NCBI GenBank assembly: GCA_903861145.1
Contig: CAIOTH010000020.1
Location: 1 to 64,000, forward strand
Source: an uncultured Bacteroidota bacterium
Lineage (GTDB): Bacteria > Bacteroidota > Bacteroidia > Chitinophagales > LD1
Length of the DNA: 64,000 nucleotides
Reading direction: 5' to 3'
Shown here: positions 29,894 through 41,000 of the stretch, piece after piece
Position numbering within the stretch: position 1 is the stretch's first letter
Layout: every line of letters starts with the position of its first letter
Translations under genes and position numbers: made by a program
The notes under the pieces: model-generated
Seen by the model: the letters and a program-made list of their open reading frames with translations, nothing else
Told to the model about the DNA's origin: nothing
The model's database searches: none

Positions 29894-31249
29894 ATGGAAA
29901 CACTAACCATTCAACCCAGCCTTGGTTCAAGCCACTTCGATGAGTTCTTCCGTGAAAACAAGGAGAAGTCAGATAAGTTAATGAACTACTTTCTTGCTAT
30001 CTTTTTTGTTTCAGGCCTGCTTCTGGCACCGTTTTATGACACATGGCTGGTAGCCATTGGCATAGGTGGTATGTCGTTGTTGGCTTATTACTCCGCCAAA
30101 CTTGTGCTTCCCAAATCAAACCTGTACCAGTACATTTTAAGTGCGGCTCTGGGTATTTTTATGGCGCAGTACATTTACCAAATGCACGGCTTGTTCGAAA
30201 TGCACTTTATTGCATTTATAGCAAGTGCTATACTTATCACCTATCAAAACTGGAAACTTCAAATTCCACTTACTCTTGTGGTGGTTGCGCACCATGCTAC
30301 TTTTGCCTATCTACAATATGCCGGGTACGATAAGGTTTACTTTACACAGTTAGATTACATGAGCCTGCAAACGTTTATTATTCATGTTATCCTGGCCGCC
30401 ATGATATTTGTTATATGCGGTTTGTGGGCCTACCAGATTAAAAAAGCGAACGAGCGCCAAATTGACTTAGGCCTTGAGGTGGGCAAGTTGGAAGAAGATA
30501 AAATGCAGAAGGAGATGCTGAAAAAACTGAACGAAACCTTGGAACTAAGAGTACAAGAGCGCACCGTAGAACTTGAAACTGTTAACAAAGAGCTTGAAGG
30601 ATTTAACTACTCGGTTGCTCATGATTTGCGCGCTCCACTACGTGTAATACAGGGCTACGGCAAAATGATTATGAAAACTGCTGTGAGTAAATTGGATGAA
30701 AACGAAATGGAAGGCGTAAAGGATATGGTAAGCAACGCCAAACACATGGGCAAACTTGTTGATGACTTGCTCGATTTTTCAAGAATGGGCCGCACACAGC
30801 TTGCTAAAACAAATGTTAGTATGGATGAGGTGGTGAATGATGTTGTAAAAGAGTTGAAAGCCGCCGAACCTAACAGCCCTGCTGAAATTAAGATAAGTGA
30901 CTTGGATAAAGTAACTTGTGATCCGGTGCTTATCAAGCAGGTATGGATTAACCTGATTTCGAATGCCGTTAAATACTCACGTAAGAAAGAAAAACCGGTT
31001 ATCGAAATAGGTTCAACAGGCGTAAATGGCAACCAAATGTTCTTTATTAAAGATAACGGCGCAGGGTTCGATATGCAGTATGCCGATAAATTGTTCGGTG
31101 TGTTTCAGCGTCTGCACAAGGTAACTGAGTATGAAGGAACAGGAGTAGGTTTGGCACTTGTTCACCGTATTGTAACCAAGCACGGTGGCAAAATTTGGGC
31201 CGAGGCAAAAACCAATGAAGGCGCAACGTTTTATTTCACTTTATCGTAA
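29894..31249 (+). CDS. Membrane sensor histidine kinase
   Basis: N-terminal multi-TM region, coiled coil, FNYSVAHDLRAPLRVIQGY (HisKA), [30 protein letters not shown]. Confidence 0.93.
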   Translation: METLTIQPSLGSSHFDEFFRENKEKSDKLMNYFLAIFFVSGLLLAPFYDTWLVAIGIGGMSLLAYYSAKLVLPKSNLYQYILSAALGIFMAQYIYQMHGLFEMHFIAFIASAILITYQNWKLQIPLTLVVVAHHATFAYLQYAGYDKVYFTQLDYMSLQTFIIHVILAAMIFVICGLWAYQIKKANERQIDLGLEVGKLEEDKMQKEMLKKLNETLELRVQERTVELETVNKELEGFNYSVAHDLRAPLRVIQGYGKMIMKTAVSKLDENEMEGVKDMVSNAKHMGKLVDDLLDFSRMGRTQLAKTNVSMDEVVNDVVKELKAAEPNSPAEIKISDLDKVTCDPVLIKQVWINLISNAVKYSRKKEKPVIEIGSTGVNGNQMFFIKDNGAGFDMQYADKLFGVFQRLHKVTEYEGTGVGLALVHRIVTKHGGKIWAEAKTNEGATFYFTLS

Positions 31250-31276
31250 ATAATTAAACCACATAAATCCAAAGTT

Positions 31277-31750
31277 ATGCAAAACAATAAAATAGATATC
31301 CTTCTGGTAGAAGACAATCCGCACGAAGCCAAGCTAACAATCATGAGCCTGAAAGAACACAGCCTTGATAACAACCTGGTGCATGTTGACGATGGTGCTG
31401 AAGCACTTGACTTTCTCTTTGCAAGAGGTAAGTTTGCCGATAGGCTTCATAAACCAAACCCGCGCGTTGTGCTACTTGACCTTAACCTGCCAAAAATAGG
31501 TGGTCTTGAAGTCCTTCGCCAAATGAAATTGAACGAGCGTACCAACAACATACCGGTGGTAATATTAAGTTCAAGTAACCAGGATAAAGATGTAGTAGAG
31601 GGCTACGCTTTGGGCGCCAACAGTTATGTGGTTAAGCCAATGGAGTTCGATAACTTTACTAAGGCCATTGGTGACATCGGTTCTTATTGGATGTTGTTAA
31701 ATGAATCGTCAACTTTATTGATGATGAACAAATCGAAAATGATTGTATAG
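31277..31750 (+). CDS. Single-domain response regulator (Rcp1-like)
   Basis: ILLVEDNPHEAKL, VVLLDLNLPKIGGLEVLRQMK, VVILSSSNQD, SYVVKPMEFDNF. Confidence 0.92.
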   Translation: MQNNKIDILLVEDNPHEAKLTIMSLKEHSLDNNLVHVDDGAEALDFLFARGKFADRLHKPNPRVVLLDLNLPKIGGLEVLRQMKLNERTNNIPVVILSSSNQDKDVVEGYALGANSYVVKPMEFDNFTKAIGDIGSYWMLLNESSTLLMMNKSKMIV

Positions 31751-31771
31751 TTACAGCACGTAGTTATAAGT

Positions 31772-31823
31772 AAAAGTCAGGAAACAGGATTGCGTCAAAA
31801 TGCGCTCCTCGTTCCTGACTTTT
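31772..31823. terminator. Bidirectional intrinsic terminator
   Basis: 12-bp stem aaaagtcaggaa/ttcctgactttt plus T tract, convergent genes. Confidence 0.8.
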
Positions 31824-31852
31824 TTATTTTATTCCGAACACTCAAAGTTTCT

Positions 31853-34800
31853 TTAAAACCCAACCACTACTTTCTTCAAATATTTTTTGGTTGCGTTCGA
31901 TAATGAAACCAAATAAACGCCCGCCTCAAATTGGCTAATGTCTATATCCCTGGTTAAAATGCCCGGAGCCTCCTCAATCTTATAGGTTAGTATTTGCTGC
32001 CCTAGTGAATTTTGAATGCTCAGGTTATAGTTATCATCAGCGTTAAACCTGAGACTAAACTTTCCGTTATTAGGGTTAGGGCTAACGGTAATAAAATTAC
32101 CATCAACAACAGTTACATCCGTAAAGGTAAACAGAAAAGAAGCGGAGGATGATGAGCATCCATTTGAATCGGTTAACACAACTGTATAGACTCCTTGCGC
32201 GGTAGGTATGTATGCCGTTGCGGTGGCACCGCTAATAAGACTTCCGTTAAAATACCACTGGTAGTTACCGGTTGAAAACGAAAGTGCTAATAGCACGTTG
32301 GCATTCTTTATAATAAAAGGCTGTTGCGGTAAAGCATTAACGGTTATATAACTATTAACCGTTTGGGTGTTGCTGCCATATGCATTTGTCACGTTCAGTG
32401 TTACCGGGTAAATGCCTGCCGTATCATAAACAACAACCGGGTTGGCAATTGGCGATGTTGCGGGGGTGCCATTGCCGAAAGTCCAATTCCACGCAATGGG
32501 GTTATTGGTTGATTCGTCGGTAAACTGCACACTGTCTCCTGCACAAACGGTTTGTTTATTTGCGCTAAATGCTACAACCGGCGATTGTGGTGTAACGCCG
32601 TTAATATTTATGTTGTCAAGATATATTCCTTGCCCGTAATGCCCTATGTTTTCAAAAATAATTACCACATCACGGTCGCCAATGTAATTGTTAAGATTAA
32701 TTGCATCTGTTCGCCATTGGTTGGGCCTTGGTACAAAAAGGCTATCCTGTATATTGGCTGCCGTAGCTAAACTATCACACGATTTCGAATACAAAACCGT
32801 CTGCGTTTCGCCGCAATCTGTCGATATCAAAACATTTAATGAGTCAGGATAGCCGCAGCCTCCGCCCCACGGGGCATAAGCAACATCAAAAGTAAGTTGC
32901 ACACTTAACAGGCTATCTAAATCAACACGTTGCGCCCATATTTGGTCACGTTCTCCACTAGTGCTGTAATTGTAATTATCAAATAAAATAGAAGCAGCGC
33001 TATTGCCGTAGCCACCGGTAGTTGTAACCCGTTTCCAAAAAATATTACTTCCACCGCTATCTACTAATTTCCAGTTTACCGGTGGATAAAGCGGTAATTC
33101 AAAACCCTGTACCAAAGGCAATGGGTACGAACCTGTTACAGTTATATTTATCGTCGCGGTGTCGCTGCCAAAAATATTCTTAGCAATTAATGTGGCAGGA
33201 TAAACACCGGCACTGCTGTATAAAATTGTTGGATTATAAGCTGTTGAAACTGCCGGGCTGCCTCCCGCAAACTGCCAACTAATCGAATCAATATTTCCGC
33301 AAACCCCAAAGCTAAATTGCACACTATTGTTGGGGCAAATAATAGTATCGTTCGAGCCCACATTCACTAATGGCTTTGTGTTGCTGGATAGGGGTGTTTC
33401 CCAAACCCCGCGACCGTAATAGGCTACGCGCAGTTTGCTACATGCCGTACCGTCATTAAAAATATTAAAGTCTTGTATATTGGCTACCGATGGCAGGGTG
33501 GATGAAATATTTTGCCAGGTATTCATACCTACGTTCTTATAATAAACCGATGACCCCACCGCCAGGTAAACTGATTCATCGGTGCTATGTTCATCATGTA
33601 TTATTCCCACTGCATTTAATCCGGGTAGGTTGTAGGTAATGTCCGTCCAGTTGGCACCGCTGTTTGCCGAGCGGTATACCTTATTATCAATAGCCAGGTA
33701 CACAATAGCAACATTTGTTTTCACCGGGGCAATGCTGCTTACCACTTGGGGTGTAAAAGGCAAAACGCTGCTGGTAAATGTGGGTGTGGTAGCCGTTGCA
33801 TTCAGGCTACGGTAAAAACGCCCGTTATTGGTTATAAAGTATAACCGGTTCGAGTCGGCCGCAGATGTGGCCAGTGCAAGTATATCGCGGGTAATATTTG
33901 TAAGCTTCAACCAAACCGGGGTATCGCTTTGTAGGTTACGGGTTCTGTATACATCTTGCTCAGATGCAAAACCGAGGTTGCCATTAAACTCACTAAAAGC
34001 CATGCGCGTGGTTCCATCCGCAATAAACGGCAGGTTAAGGCTTTGGTCGCTGCCATTCCCAACAATGTCTCTTCTGTTGCCATTAGTAATATAATAAACG
34101 GTGCCCGGCCTTGTGTTGTCAAAATCGCTGTAAGGCCCCCAATCTCCGCCCCGGTTACAATACCAGGTGCTGGTATTATACATCAGCTCGCCGTTGTCCT
34201 GCGTTCCTATACTCACAACATTGGGCAACAATTTACTTTGCCCCGAGTGATACACTTCTGTATTTGCCAACGAGTCGCTGCTTTCATTCCAATTGGTTCC
34301 ATCACCGGTGGTATACCAAACACCGCCATCGTTTGCATTGAATAGCTTGTTATGATTTAGCGGGTCGAAGCAGAAGTAATGCATATCGGTATGTAAAATG
34401 GCATACCAGTTGGTTTTTTGATTCCATGTAACTCCACCATCATCCGATCGCCAAACGCAATGCGAAGATGTATAAACCACGTTAGGGCTATCGGGATGTG
34501 CAATCAATGCAAAATCATAATTGCCCTGTCCGCCAGTTGTGCTGTCATAACCGGTAAGGCTAACCGCAGGGTTATGATAAACCAGGTTAAAAGAATTACC
34601 ACCATCGGTACTCCGCCAAACGGTGCCGTGATCCTTATCGCTCATAAAATAAACCCGGTTTGAATCTGCAACCGAAACTGCCAACCTGCAGCCGCTGTAA
34701 TTCGAATCAACCGGCATTACAATATTATTGGTAACCTGTTGCCAGCTACCGCCAAAATCAACGCTCTTCCATAACTCATCCATAGTGCAGGCAAAAAGTG

Positions 34801-35383
34801 TGGTTGAGTTTGGCGCAGCTTTCTGTTTCATATCAGTAAACTGGCCGCCCGTTTTTGTTTCCGTCCAGGCAGCACCGGCGTCAGTAGTTTTCCAAATACC
34901 ATCATCGGTAGCCGCAACCAAAACGTTATGATTGCTGGGTGACATAATTAACTCCAACGCCATACGCGTTCCAATACCTGTATTGGCCAAAGCCCACGAA
35001 GCCCCGCCATCTGTTGACTTCCAAATCCCAAATCCCTCGCCATAATAATTTGGATCGCCCGAGCTGAGGTATAAAATATTATCGTTAGTGTAATCAATGC
35101 AAATGGCCGAAGTATTAAGCGCTGGCAAAGTATCAGTACCTGTTACATGCCATGTCGCCCCGCTATTATTACTAATCCATAAGCCCCCCGATGCCGTGCA
35201 CGCATACATACGATTGGTATGAATAGGAGAGAACTTAATTTGTGTAGCTCTGCCAATACCATCAATCTGCCCGCTAATATTTGTTGGGAAAAGAATCGGC
35301 CCCGTATCTTTCCATGTAAATTGAGCTTGCATAAAGTTGCAAAGCAAAGCAGCGATAATACTAAACAGGTATTTATTTTTCAT
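31853..35383 (-). CDS. BNR/sialidase-like beta-propeller, PKD, T9SS-sorted secreted protein
   Basis: Repeated W(K/R)STDGG.(S/T)W motifs, two PKD domains (SWQFAGGSPAVSTAYNPTILYSSAGVYP; NWTFGNGTPATSPIANPVVVYDTAGIYP), C-term VSPNPNNGKFSLRF...EAGVYLVSL. Confidence 0.88.
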   Translation of the reverse strand: MKNKYLFSIIAALLCNFMQAQFTWKDTGPILFPTNISGQIDGIGRATQIKFSPIHTNRMYACTASGGLWISNNSGATWHVTGTDTLPALNTSAICIDYTNDNILYLSSGDPNYYGEGFGIWKSTDGGASWALANTGIGTRMALELIMSPSNHNVLVAATDDGIWKTTDAGAAWTETKTGGQFTDMKQKAAPNSTTLFACTMDELWKSVDFGGSWQQVTNNIVMPVDSNYSGCRLAVSVADSNRVYFMSDKDHGTVWRSTDGGNSFNLVYHNPAVSLTGYDSTTGGQGNYDFALIAHPDSPNVVYTSSHCVWRSDDGGVTWNQKTNWYAILHTDMHYFCFDPLNHNKLFNANDGGVWYTTGDGTNWNESSDSLANTEVYHSGQSKLLPNVVSIGTQDNGELMYNTSTWYCNRGGDWGPYSDFDNTRPGTVYYITNGNRRDIVGNGSDQSLNLPFIADGTTRMAFSEFNGNLGFASEQDVYRTRNLQSDTPVWLKLTNITRDILALATSAADSNRLYFITNNGRFYRSLNATATTPTFTSSVLPFTPQVVSSIAPVKTNVAIVYLAIDNKVYRSANSGANWTDITYNLPGLNAVGIIHDEHSTDESVYLAVGSSVYYKNVGMNTWQNISSTLPSVANIQDFNIFNDGTACSKLRVAYYGRGVWETPLSSNTKPLVNVGSNDTIICPNNSVQFSFGVCGNIDSISWQFAGGSPAVSTAYNPTILYSSAGVYPATLIAKNIFGSDTATINITVTGSYPLPLVQGFELPLYPPVNWKLVDSGGSNIFWKRVTTTGGYGNSAASILFDNYNYSTSGERDQIWAQRVDLDSLLSVQLTFDVAYAPWGGGCGYPDSLNVLISTDCGETQTVLYSKSCDSLATAANIQDSLFVPRPNQWRTDAINLNNYIGDRDVVIIFENIGHYGQGIYLDNININGVTPQSPVVAFSANKQTVCAGDSVQFTDESTNNPIAWNWTFGNGTPATSPIANPVVVYDTAGIYPVTLNVTNAYGSNTQTVNSYITVNALPQQPFIIKNANVLLALSFSTGNYQWYFNGSLISGATATAYIPTAQGVYTVVLTDSNGCSSSSASFLFTFTDVTVVDGNFITVSPNPNNGKFSLRFNADDNYNLSIQNSLGQQILTYKIEEAPGILTRDIDISQFEAGVYLVSLSNATKKYLKKVVVGF

Positions 35384-35395
35384 GCGCCGGCTTTG

Positions 35396-35890
35396 CTATT
35401 TTCCCCTTTGTTGTTGCCATACTTTCAAACGTTCATCTGATGTCATTAAATGTCCATCACTTTTTACATAAGGGGCATTTTGCCTTTTCCAATTTTCAAA
35501 TTTTTTACAATCAAAAGCATATTTCTGTAGGTCAGCGTCTTGTTGTTTTTCCTTTCTTTCTCTGCGTTCCGATTTGTAATGATCCTTATCTGCACCAGCG
35601 TTTACATCGTTTTGCTGTCCTATAATGTCTTCCTCCCCGCGTGGCTTTATCCTCCCTTTCCAAAAAGCGTCATAAGCTTTGCAGGCTTCAAAATAATTTA
35701 CGTTGGGGTCTTTCATCATTTCAATCCAATAGGGATGTTGATGGTATTTTTTAGCCGATTCGGCCGATGCTACACCGTAAATGCCGGTACCAAAAATGAT
35801 AAGCAATAAAATGGAGAGCCACTTGCTCTTATACATGTATAATGTTTGCAGGTGAAGATAATGAAAAGTAATTGGTGGTGTTGACGGCAT
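35396..35890 (-). CDS. Hypothetical secreted protein
   Basis: MYKSKWLSILLLIIFGTGIYGVASAESAKKYHQHPYWIEMMKDPNVNYFEACKAYDAFWKGR. Confidence 0.6.
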   Translation of the reverse strand: MPSTPPITFHYLHLQTLYMYKSKWLSILLLIIFGTGIYGVASAESAKKYHQHPYWIEMMKDPNVNYFEACKAYDAFWKGRIKPRGEEDIIGQQNDVNAGADKDHYKSERRERKEKQQDADLQKYAFDCKKFENWKRQNAPYVKSDGHLMTSDERLKVWQQQRGK

Positions 35891-35931
35891 CGTTATTTGT
35901 CAAATTCAAATACTTACTATATTTATAACAC

Positions 35932-37152
35932 ATGGGCAACCTCGGCAATATATACGCAACCTTAACCCCGGTAGCAATCATTTTCATTTTTGTGGAAGTA
36001 GCCCTTTGCTGGTATTATAAAAAAGAGCTGATAAGTTTCGAAGAGTTTATTGCCAATTTTGGTACTGCTTTGGGCAATCAAACGGTTAATGTTTTAGTTG
36101 CTGTAGGGGTCTATTTTGTATACGGTTATTTGTGGCAACACTTTCGCATTATCGACCATATTGATATGACCTGGTACAATTTTATTCTCCTGTTGCTGGG
36201 GGTCGATTTTATATTTTATTGGGTGCATAGGTGGGGCCATCACGTTAATATTATGTGGGCTGCGCATTCACCCCACCACTCTGCCGAGGAGATGAATTTT
36301 GCAGTAGCTCTTCGCGCCAGTGTAACACAACGCTTGTTTTCTTTCTTCTTTTTCTGGCCGCTTACAATTATTGGTTTTAGCCCGATAGATATTTACGCCA
36401 TGACGGGTATTCACCTTTTCATTGCTTTTTTGCATCATACCGAACTGGTGCCAAAGTTGTGGCGCTGGGTTGAGTTTGTTTTTACCACACCATCTCATCA
36501 CCGCGTGCACCACGGCGTTAATTTTAAATACCTCGACAAAAACTTTTCTGAGTTTCTGATCATCTGGGACCGTCTTTTCGGCACCTTCGAGCCAGAAGAA
36601 GAGAAAGTTGTATATGGAATGTATCACGGCCCTCAGTCATGGAACCCCATTAACATCAACTTTCATTACTACCGCACATTATGGAGTGATGCGGTTGCTG
36701 CGCCATATGCGGTAGATAAATTTAAAATTTGGTTTATGCCCTTGGGCTGGCGTCCCCGGGGCTTGCCTGCGCTTCAGCCCATTGTTGAAACTACGCCCAC
36801 CAATCAGCAAAAATACCGCACAGCCATTTTCCCTCGGGCAAAACCGTACCTTGTTCTTCATTTAGTGTTGGGCATTGTGTTAATGCTGCAAGTTATTAAA
36901 CCAACATCTAATTGGACCATGTTGGAGCGTTGGATTGGTGCCCTTATGCTTTGGCACACTATCATTAACTGGAGCGGCATATTGGAATCAAAACCCTGGG
37001 TTTTTATTTCCGAAAACATACGCATTGTTTACAGCACTTTCGCCGTAATCTTGTTTTGCGGCTTAGGTTTTAGTTCGCCCCTTTTATATGTTTTTGTTGT
37101 ATTGGCCTTAGGGTCATTAGCCTGGATATGGAAGTATTTTAGGGTTAAATGA
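35932..37152 (+). CDS. Sterol desaturase / fatty acid hydroxylase family protein
   Basis: HRWGHHVNIMWAAHSPHHSAEEMN, FLHHTE, TPSHHRVHHGVN; multi-TM. Confidence 0.88.
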   Translation: MGNLGNIYATLTPVAIIFIFVEVALCWYYKKELISFEEFIANFGTALGNQTVNVLVAVGVYFVYGYLWQHFRIIDHIDMTWYNFILLLLGVDFIFYWVHRWGHHVNIMWAAHSPHHSAEEMNFAVALRASVTQRLFSFFFFWPLTIIGFSPIDIYAMTGIHLFIAFLHHTELVPKLWRWVEFVFTTPSHHRVHHGVNFKYLDKNFSEFLIIWDRLFGTFEPEEEKVVYGMYHGPQSWNPININFHYYRTLWSDAVAAPYAVDKFKIWFMPLGWRPRGLPALQPIVETTPTNQQKYRTAIFPRAKPYLVLHLVLGIVLMLQVIKPTSNWTMLERWIGALMLWHTIINWSGILESKPWVFISENIRIVYSTFAVILFCGLGFSSPLLYVFVVLALGSLAWIWKYFRVK

Positions 37153-37315
37153 CTCTGCATTGTATTACGATTCAGGGCTTTAACTTTGCTTTAACGCCTT
37201 TCATTCTAAAAAATCCTACTTTGCCTGCGCAATTTTATTGATACAAATCTTAACTTAACAGTGCGGCAATTATTGCAAATGTCTTTATCTAGAGTATATC
37301 ATAAAATATAAAGCT

Positions 37316-38053
37316 ATGGTTAAATCATTTCTCAGTTTCATCTTGTTGGTTTTGGCGGGCCAAATGTTTGCCCAAACTGCCGACGATATTATCAATAAAC
37401 ATTTTGAAGCAACCGGTGGTAAGGATAAATGGGCCAAAGTGTACGCCCTGCGTGGTGCAGGTGTTTATGTTATGGGCCCTGGCATGCTGGCACCGGTAAA
37501 CAACATAGTAGTTTCGAAACCTTTTAAAGGAACCTACAACGATTTTACCTGGCAGGGTATGACCGGTAAAAACGCCATGCGCGCCGATAGTGGATGGAAC
37601 TACCAACCTTTTGGCGGCAAGCGCGATGCCGACCCAATGTCGCCTAACGAAATCCGCTCATACAAACTTTCAGCCGACCCGCAGGGGCTTTTGTTCAATT
37701 ACCAGGAAAAGGGATATACTGTGGATTATCTCGGAACTGATGATATGGATGGCACCGACGTTTACAAACTGAGGCTTACTACTAAAGATGGCGACATGGT
37801 TTACTATTATATAGATATGGAGACCAACTTTATACTGAAGGAAGGTTCGCGCATAAAACTAAAAGACAAAGAAGAAAAGCATTACACGCTCTTCTCAGAC
37901 TTTCGCAAAACCGATTTCGGGGTTACAGTTCCTTTTTCGCAACAAGGTGTTGACGAAAACGGTGCTGAGCAAGGTGGCCCGGTTAACTTTAATAAGGTAG
38001 AGGTAAATGGAGCTATTGATGCTTCTCTTTTCGATAAACCTAAAAGTAAATAG
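37316..38053 (+). CDS. LolA-like outer-membrane lipoprotein-sorting family protein
   Basis: Signal peptide; DIINKHFEATGGKDKWAKVYALRGAG...YYIDMETNFILKEGSRIK. Confidence 0.65.
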   Translation: MVKSFLSFILLVLAGQMFAQTADDIINKHFEATGGKDKWAKVYALRGAGVYVMGPGMLAPVNNIVVSKPFKGTYNDFTWQGMTGKNAMRADSGWNYQPFGGKRDADPMSPNEIRSYKLSADPQGLLFNYQEKGYTVDYLGTDDMDGTDVYKLRLTTKDGDMVYYYIDMETNFILKEGSRIKLKDKEEKHYTLFSDFRKTDFGVTVPFSQQGVDENGAEQGGPVNFNKVEVNGAIDASLFDKPKSK

Positions 38054-38083
38054 TTCCTATTGCAAAAAGATAAACTCAAGATT

Positions 38084-41000
38084 ATGATGAACAAAATACT
38101 TTGTGCGACTCTTTTAATGGCAATTTGTCTTTCTGGCTTTGCTCAAAAAGCAAAAACCAAGGGCTCAACTTCCCCCGAAGCGAAGGATGTAAAACTTACA
38201 TCGGCATCGTTGGGTAAAATTGAAGCACGCCACATTGGCCCTGCCGTAACCGGTGGCCGTATTACATCAATTGATGGGGTAAATGCCGACCCGCGCATAT
38301 TATACATTGGCACAGCAGGTGGTGGTGTGTGGAAGACAACCAACGGCGGTGCCGATTTTAAACCGGTGTTCGATAAGTATTGCCAAAGCATTGGCTCCGT
38401 GGCTATCGACCAAACCAACCCCGATGTTGTTTGGGCCGGTACCGGCGAAAGTAATATGCGTAATACGGTTTCTATTGGTAACGGTATCTACAAAACAACC
38501 GATGGCGGCGAGAACTGGGTAATTATGGGCTTACCCAATAGTGAGCACATCAGTAAAGTAATTATTCATCCTAAAGATCCTAATACAGTGTTTGTTGCAG
38601 TGCCCGGAAAACTATGGAGCAACTCTGCCGATAGAGGTTTATACAAAACAACCGACGGAGGAAAGACATGGGATAAGATTTTATTCGCTAACGATTCCAC
38701 CGGTTGTTCGGATTTTGCGATCAATCCTAAAAACCCGGATATTATGTATGCCACGATGTGGCAATTTCGCCGTAAGCCATATGCATTTAATTCGGGTGGC
38801 CCTGGTTGTGCTATTATGAAATCGACTGATGGAGGAAAGACCTGGAGAAAAATCCATAAAGGCATTGCTGCCGATACTATCGGTCGTGCAGCCATTGCCA
38901 TTTCCCCTTCTTCACCCGATAATATGGTGGCCATAGCCGAGTCTAAAAAAACCAGCCTTTACATTTCATCTGATGGCGGCGAAAACTGGAAAGAGCAAAG
39001 TGCCGATGATAACGTTTGCGCCCGGCCATTTTATTTTAGTTGCGTAGTTGTTGATCCTATTGATGCAAAGCGCGTTTACCGCCCTGCCTTCGAGTTTTCG
39101 TATAGCGAGGATGGGGGCTATAGCTGGGTGCGGGCGCAAAACGACCAGGGATGGCTGCATAGTGATATGCATGCACTTTGGATTAACCCTAAAAACACCT
39201 CGCAAATGTACGTGGGAACCGATGGCGGTGTATACATGAGTGTTGACCGGGGTAACAATTGGATTTACTTAAACAGTCTACCGGTTGCACAGTTATATCA
39301 TGTGGAAGTAGACAATCAAAACCCATATTACGTTTATTGCGGCTTGCAGGACAATGGCTCATGGCGGGCTCCATCGCAGGCACCGGGTGGTATACATAAT
39401 GCCGATTGGGTAAACATTGGAGGTGGCGATGGTTTTTGGGTTCAACCCGATGGTGAAGACAATAACATAGTTTACAGCGAATACCAGGGAGGCCACATTA
39501 CCCGTCTTGCTATTAAATCGAATGACGGACAAGATGTTCAACCAAAGGCCGGCGAGGGCGACTCCAAATTGCGCTACAACTGGAACACGCCTATTGTGCG
39601 TAGCCCTACAAACAAAAAGCGCCTTTACATGGGCGCCCAGTTCCTATATAAAACCGAAGACCGGGGCATTACCTGGGCCAAAATATCGCCCGACTTAACT
39701 ACTAACGACCCGGCTAAACTAAAGCAGGAGGAAAGCGGTGGTTTAACAAACGATAATACCTCAGCCGAAAACCATTGCACCATTTTTAATATCGCCGAAT
39801 CACCGGTTGATGAAAAAATGATTTGGGTCGGTACTGACGACGGCAACCTCCAGGTAACGCAAGACGGCGGCAAAACATGGACGAACACTTCGAACAATTA
39901 CAAGCTTTGTGGAGTTCCTACCCAAACCTGGGTTACAAGTATTGAGCCTTCGCGTTACGATAAAAATGTGGTGTATGTAACTTTCGATAACCACATGTAC
40001 GGCGACATGAAAACTTATGTTGCTAAATCTGCCGACATGGGTAAAACCTGGAAACTTTTATCCAGCGATGTTTTTAAAGGATATGCCAATAAGATAAGAG
40101 AGGATGTTGTTAGTAAAGACCTTCTGTTCCTTGGCACCGAAATGGGACTTTATACTTCAATTGATGGTGGTAACAATTGGGTTCAAATGAAAGCCCACAT
40201 ACCCGATTGTGCGATGGTGCGCGATCTGGTAATTCAGCCCCAAACCAACGACCTTGTGGTTGCCACCCATGGCCGCGGCATTTTAATTGTTGACGATATT
40301 TCTCCGCTTCGGAAGATAACGGGTCCTTTACTTAATTCAGCTGTGGCTGTAATTAGTGCACGTCCGGTGCCGCTTAGTGTGGGGCATGGTGGAGGCAATT
40401 GGCCTTTTGCTGGTTATACAGGTCCTAATGCTACTGAAGATGCGCGAATAATGTACTACCTAAAAGAACGGATAAACAGCGGTGATGTTAAGGTTGAAAT
40501 ATATGACGAGAAAGGAACTTTTTTAGTTGATCTACCTGGAACAAAGCGTAAAGGTATTAACGTTATTACATGGAACATGCGCACCAAGCCACCGCGTGTT
40601 GCGCAAGGTGGCTCTAAGCTCGATTTTGCTTCTCAAATAGGCCCTATGGTTGCGGAAGGTAAATACAAAGTTAAAGTGCTCGTAAATGGTAAAGAGGCTG
40701 ATGACAATATTGAATTGGTACCCGATACCCGCAGCAGCGCCACCGAAAAGGAAAAAGAAGAAGACCGCGAAAGTTTAATGCGCACTTTTAAAATGCAGGA
40801 AGATCTGGCTAACCTGATGGATTCAGTAATAGCTGAAGAAAAGATGATAAAAGAGTTCAAGGATCAATCACCGGTAGTAAAACAGTACTACGATAGCCTT
40901 GAAATTATTCGTGCTGAACTGGTACCGGTTAAAGAAGGCCGCACGGTAATTTTTGTCGACGAAGAAAAAATGCGCGACCGTATAAGCGATATCTACGCCG

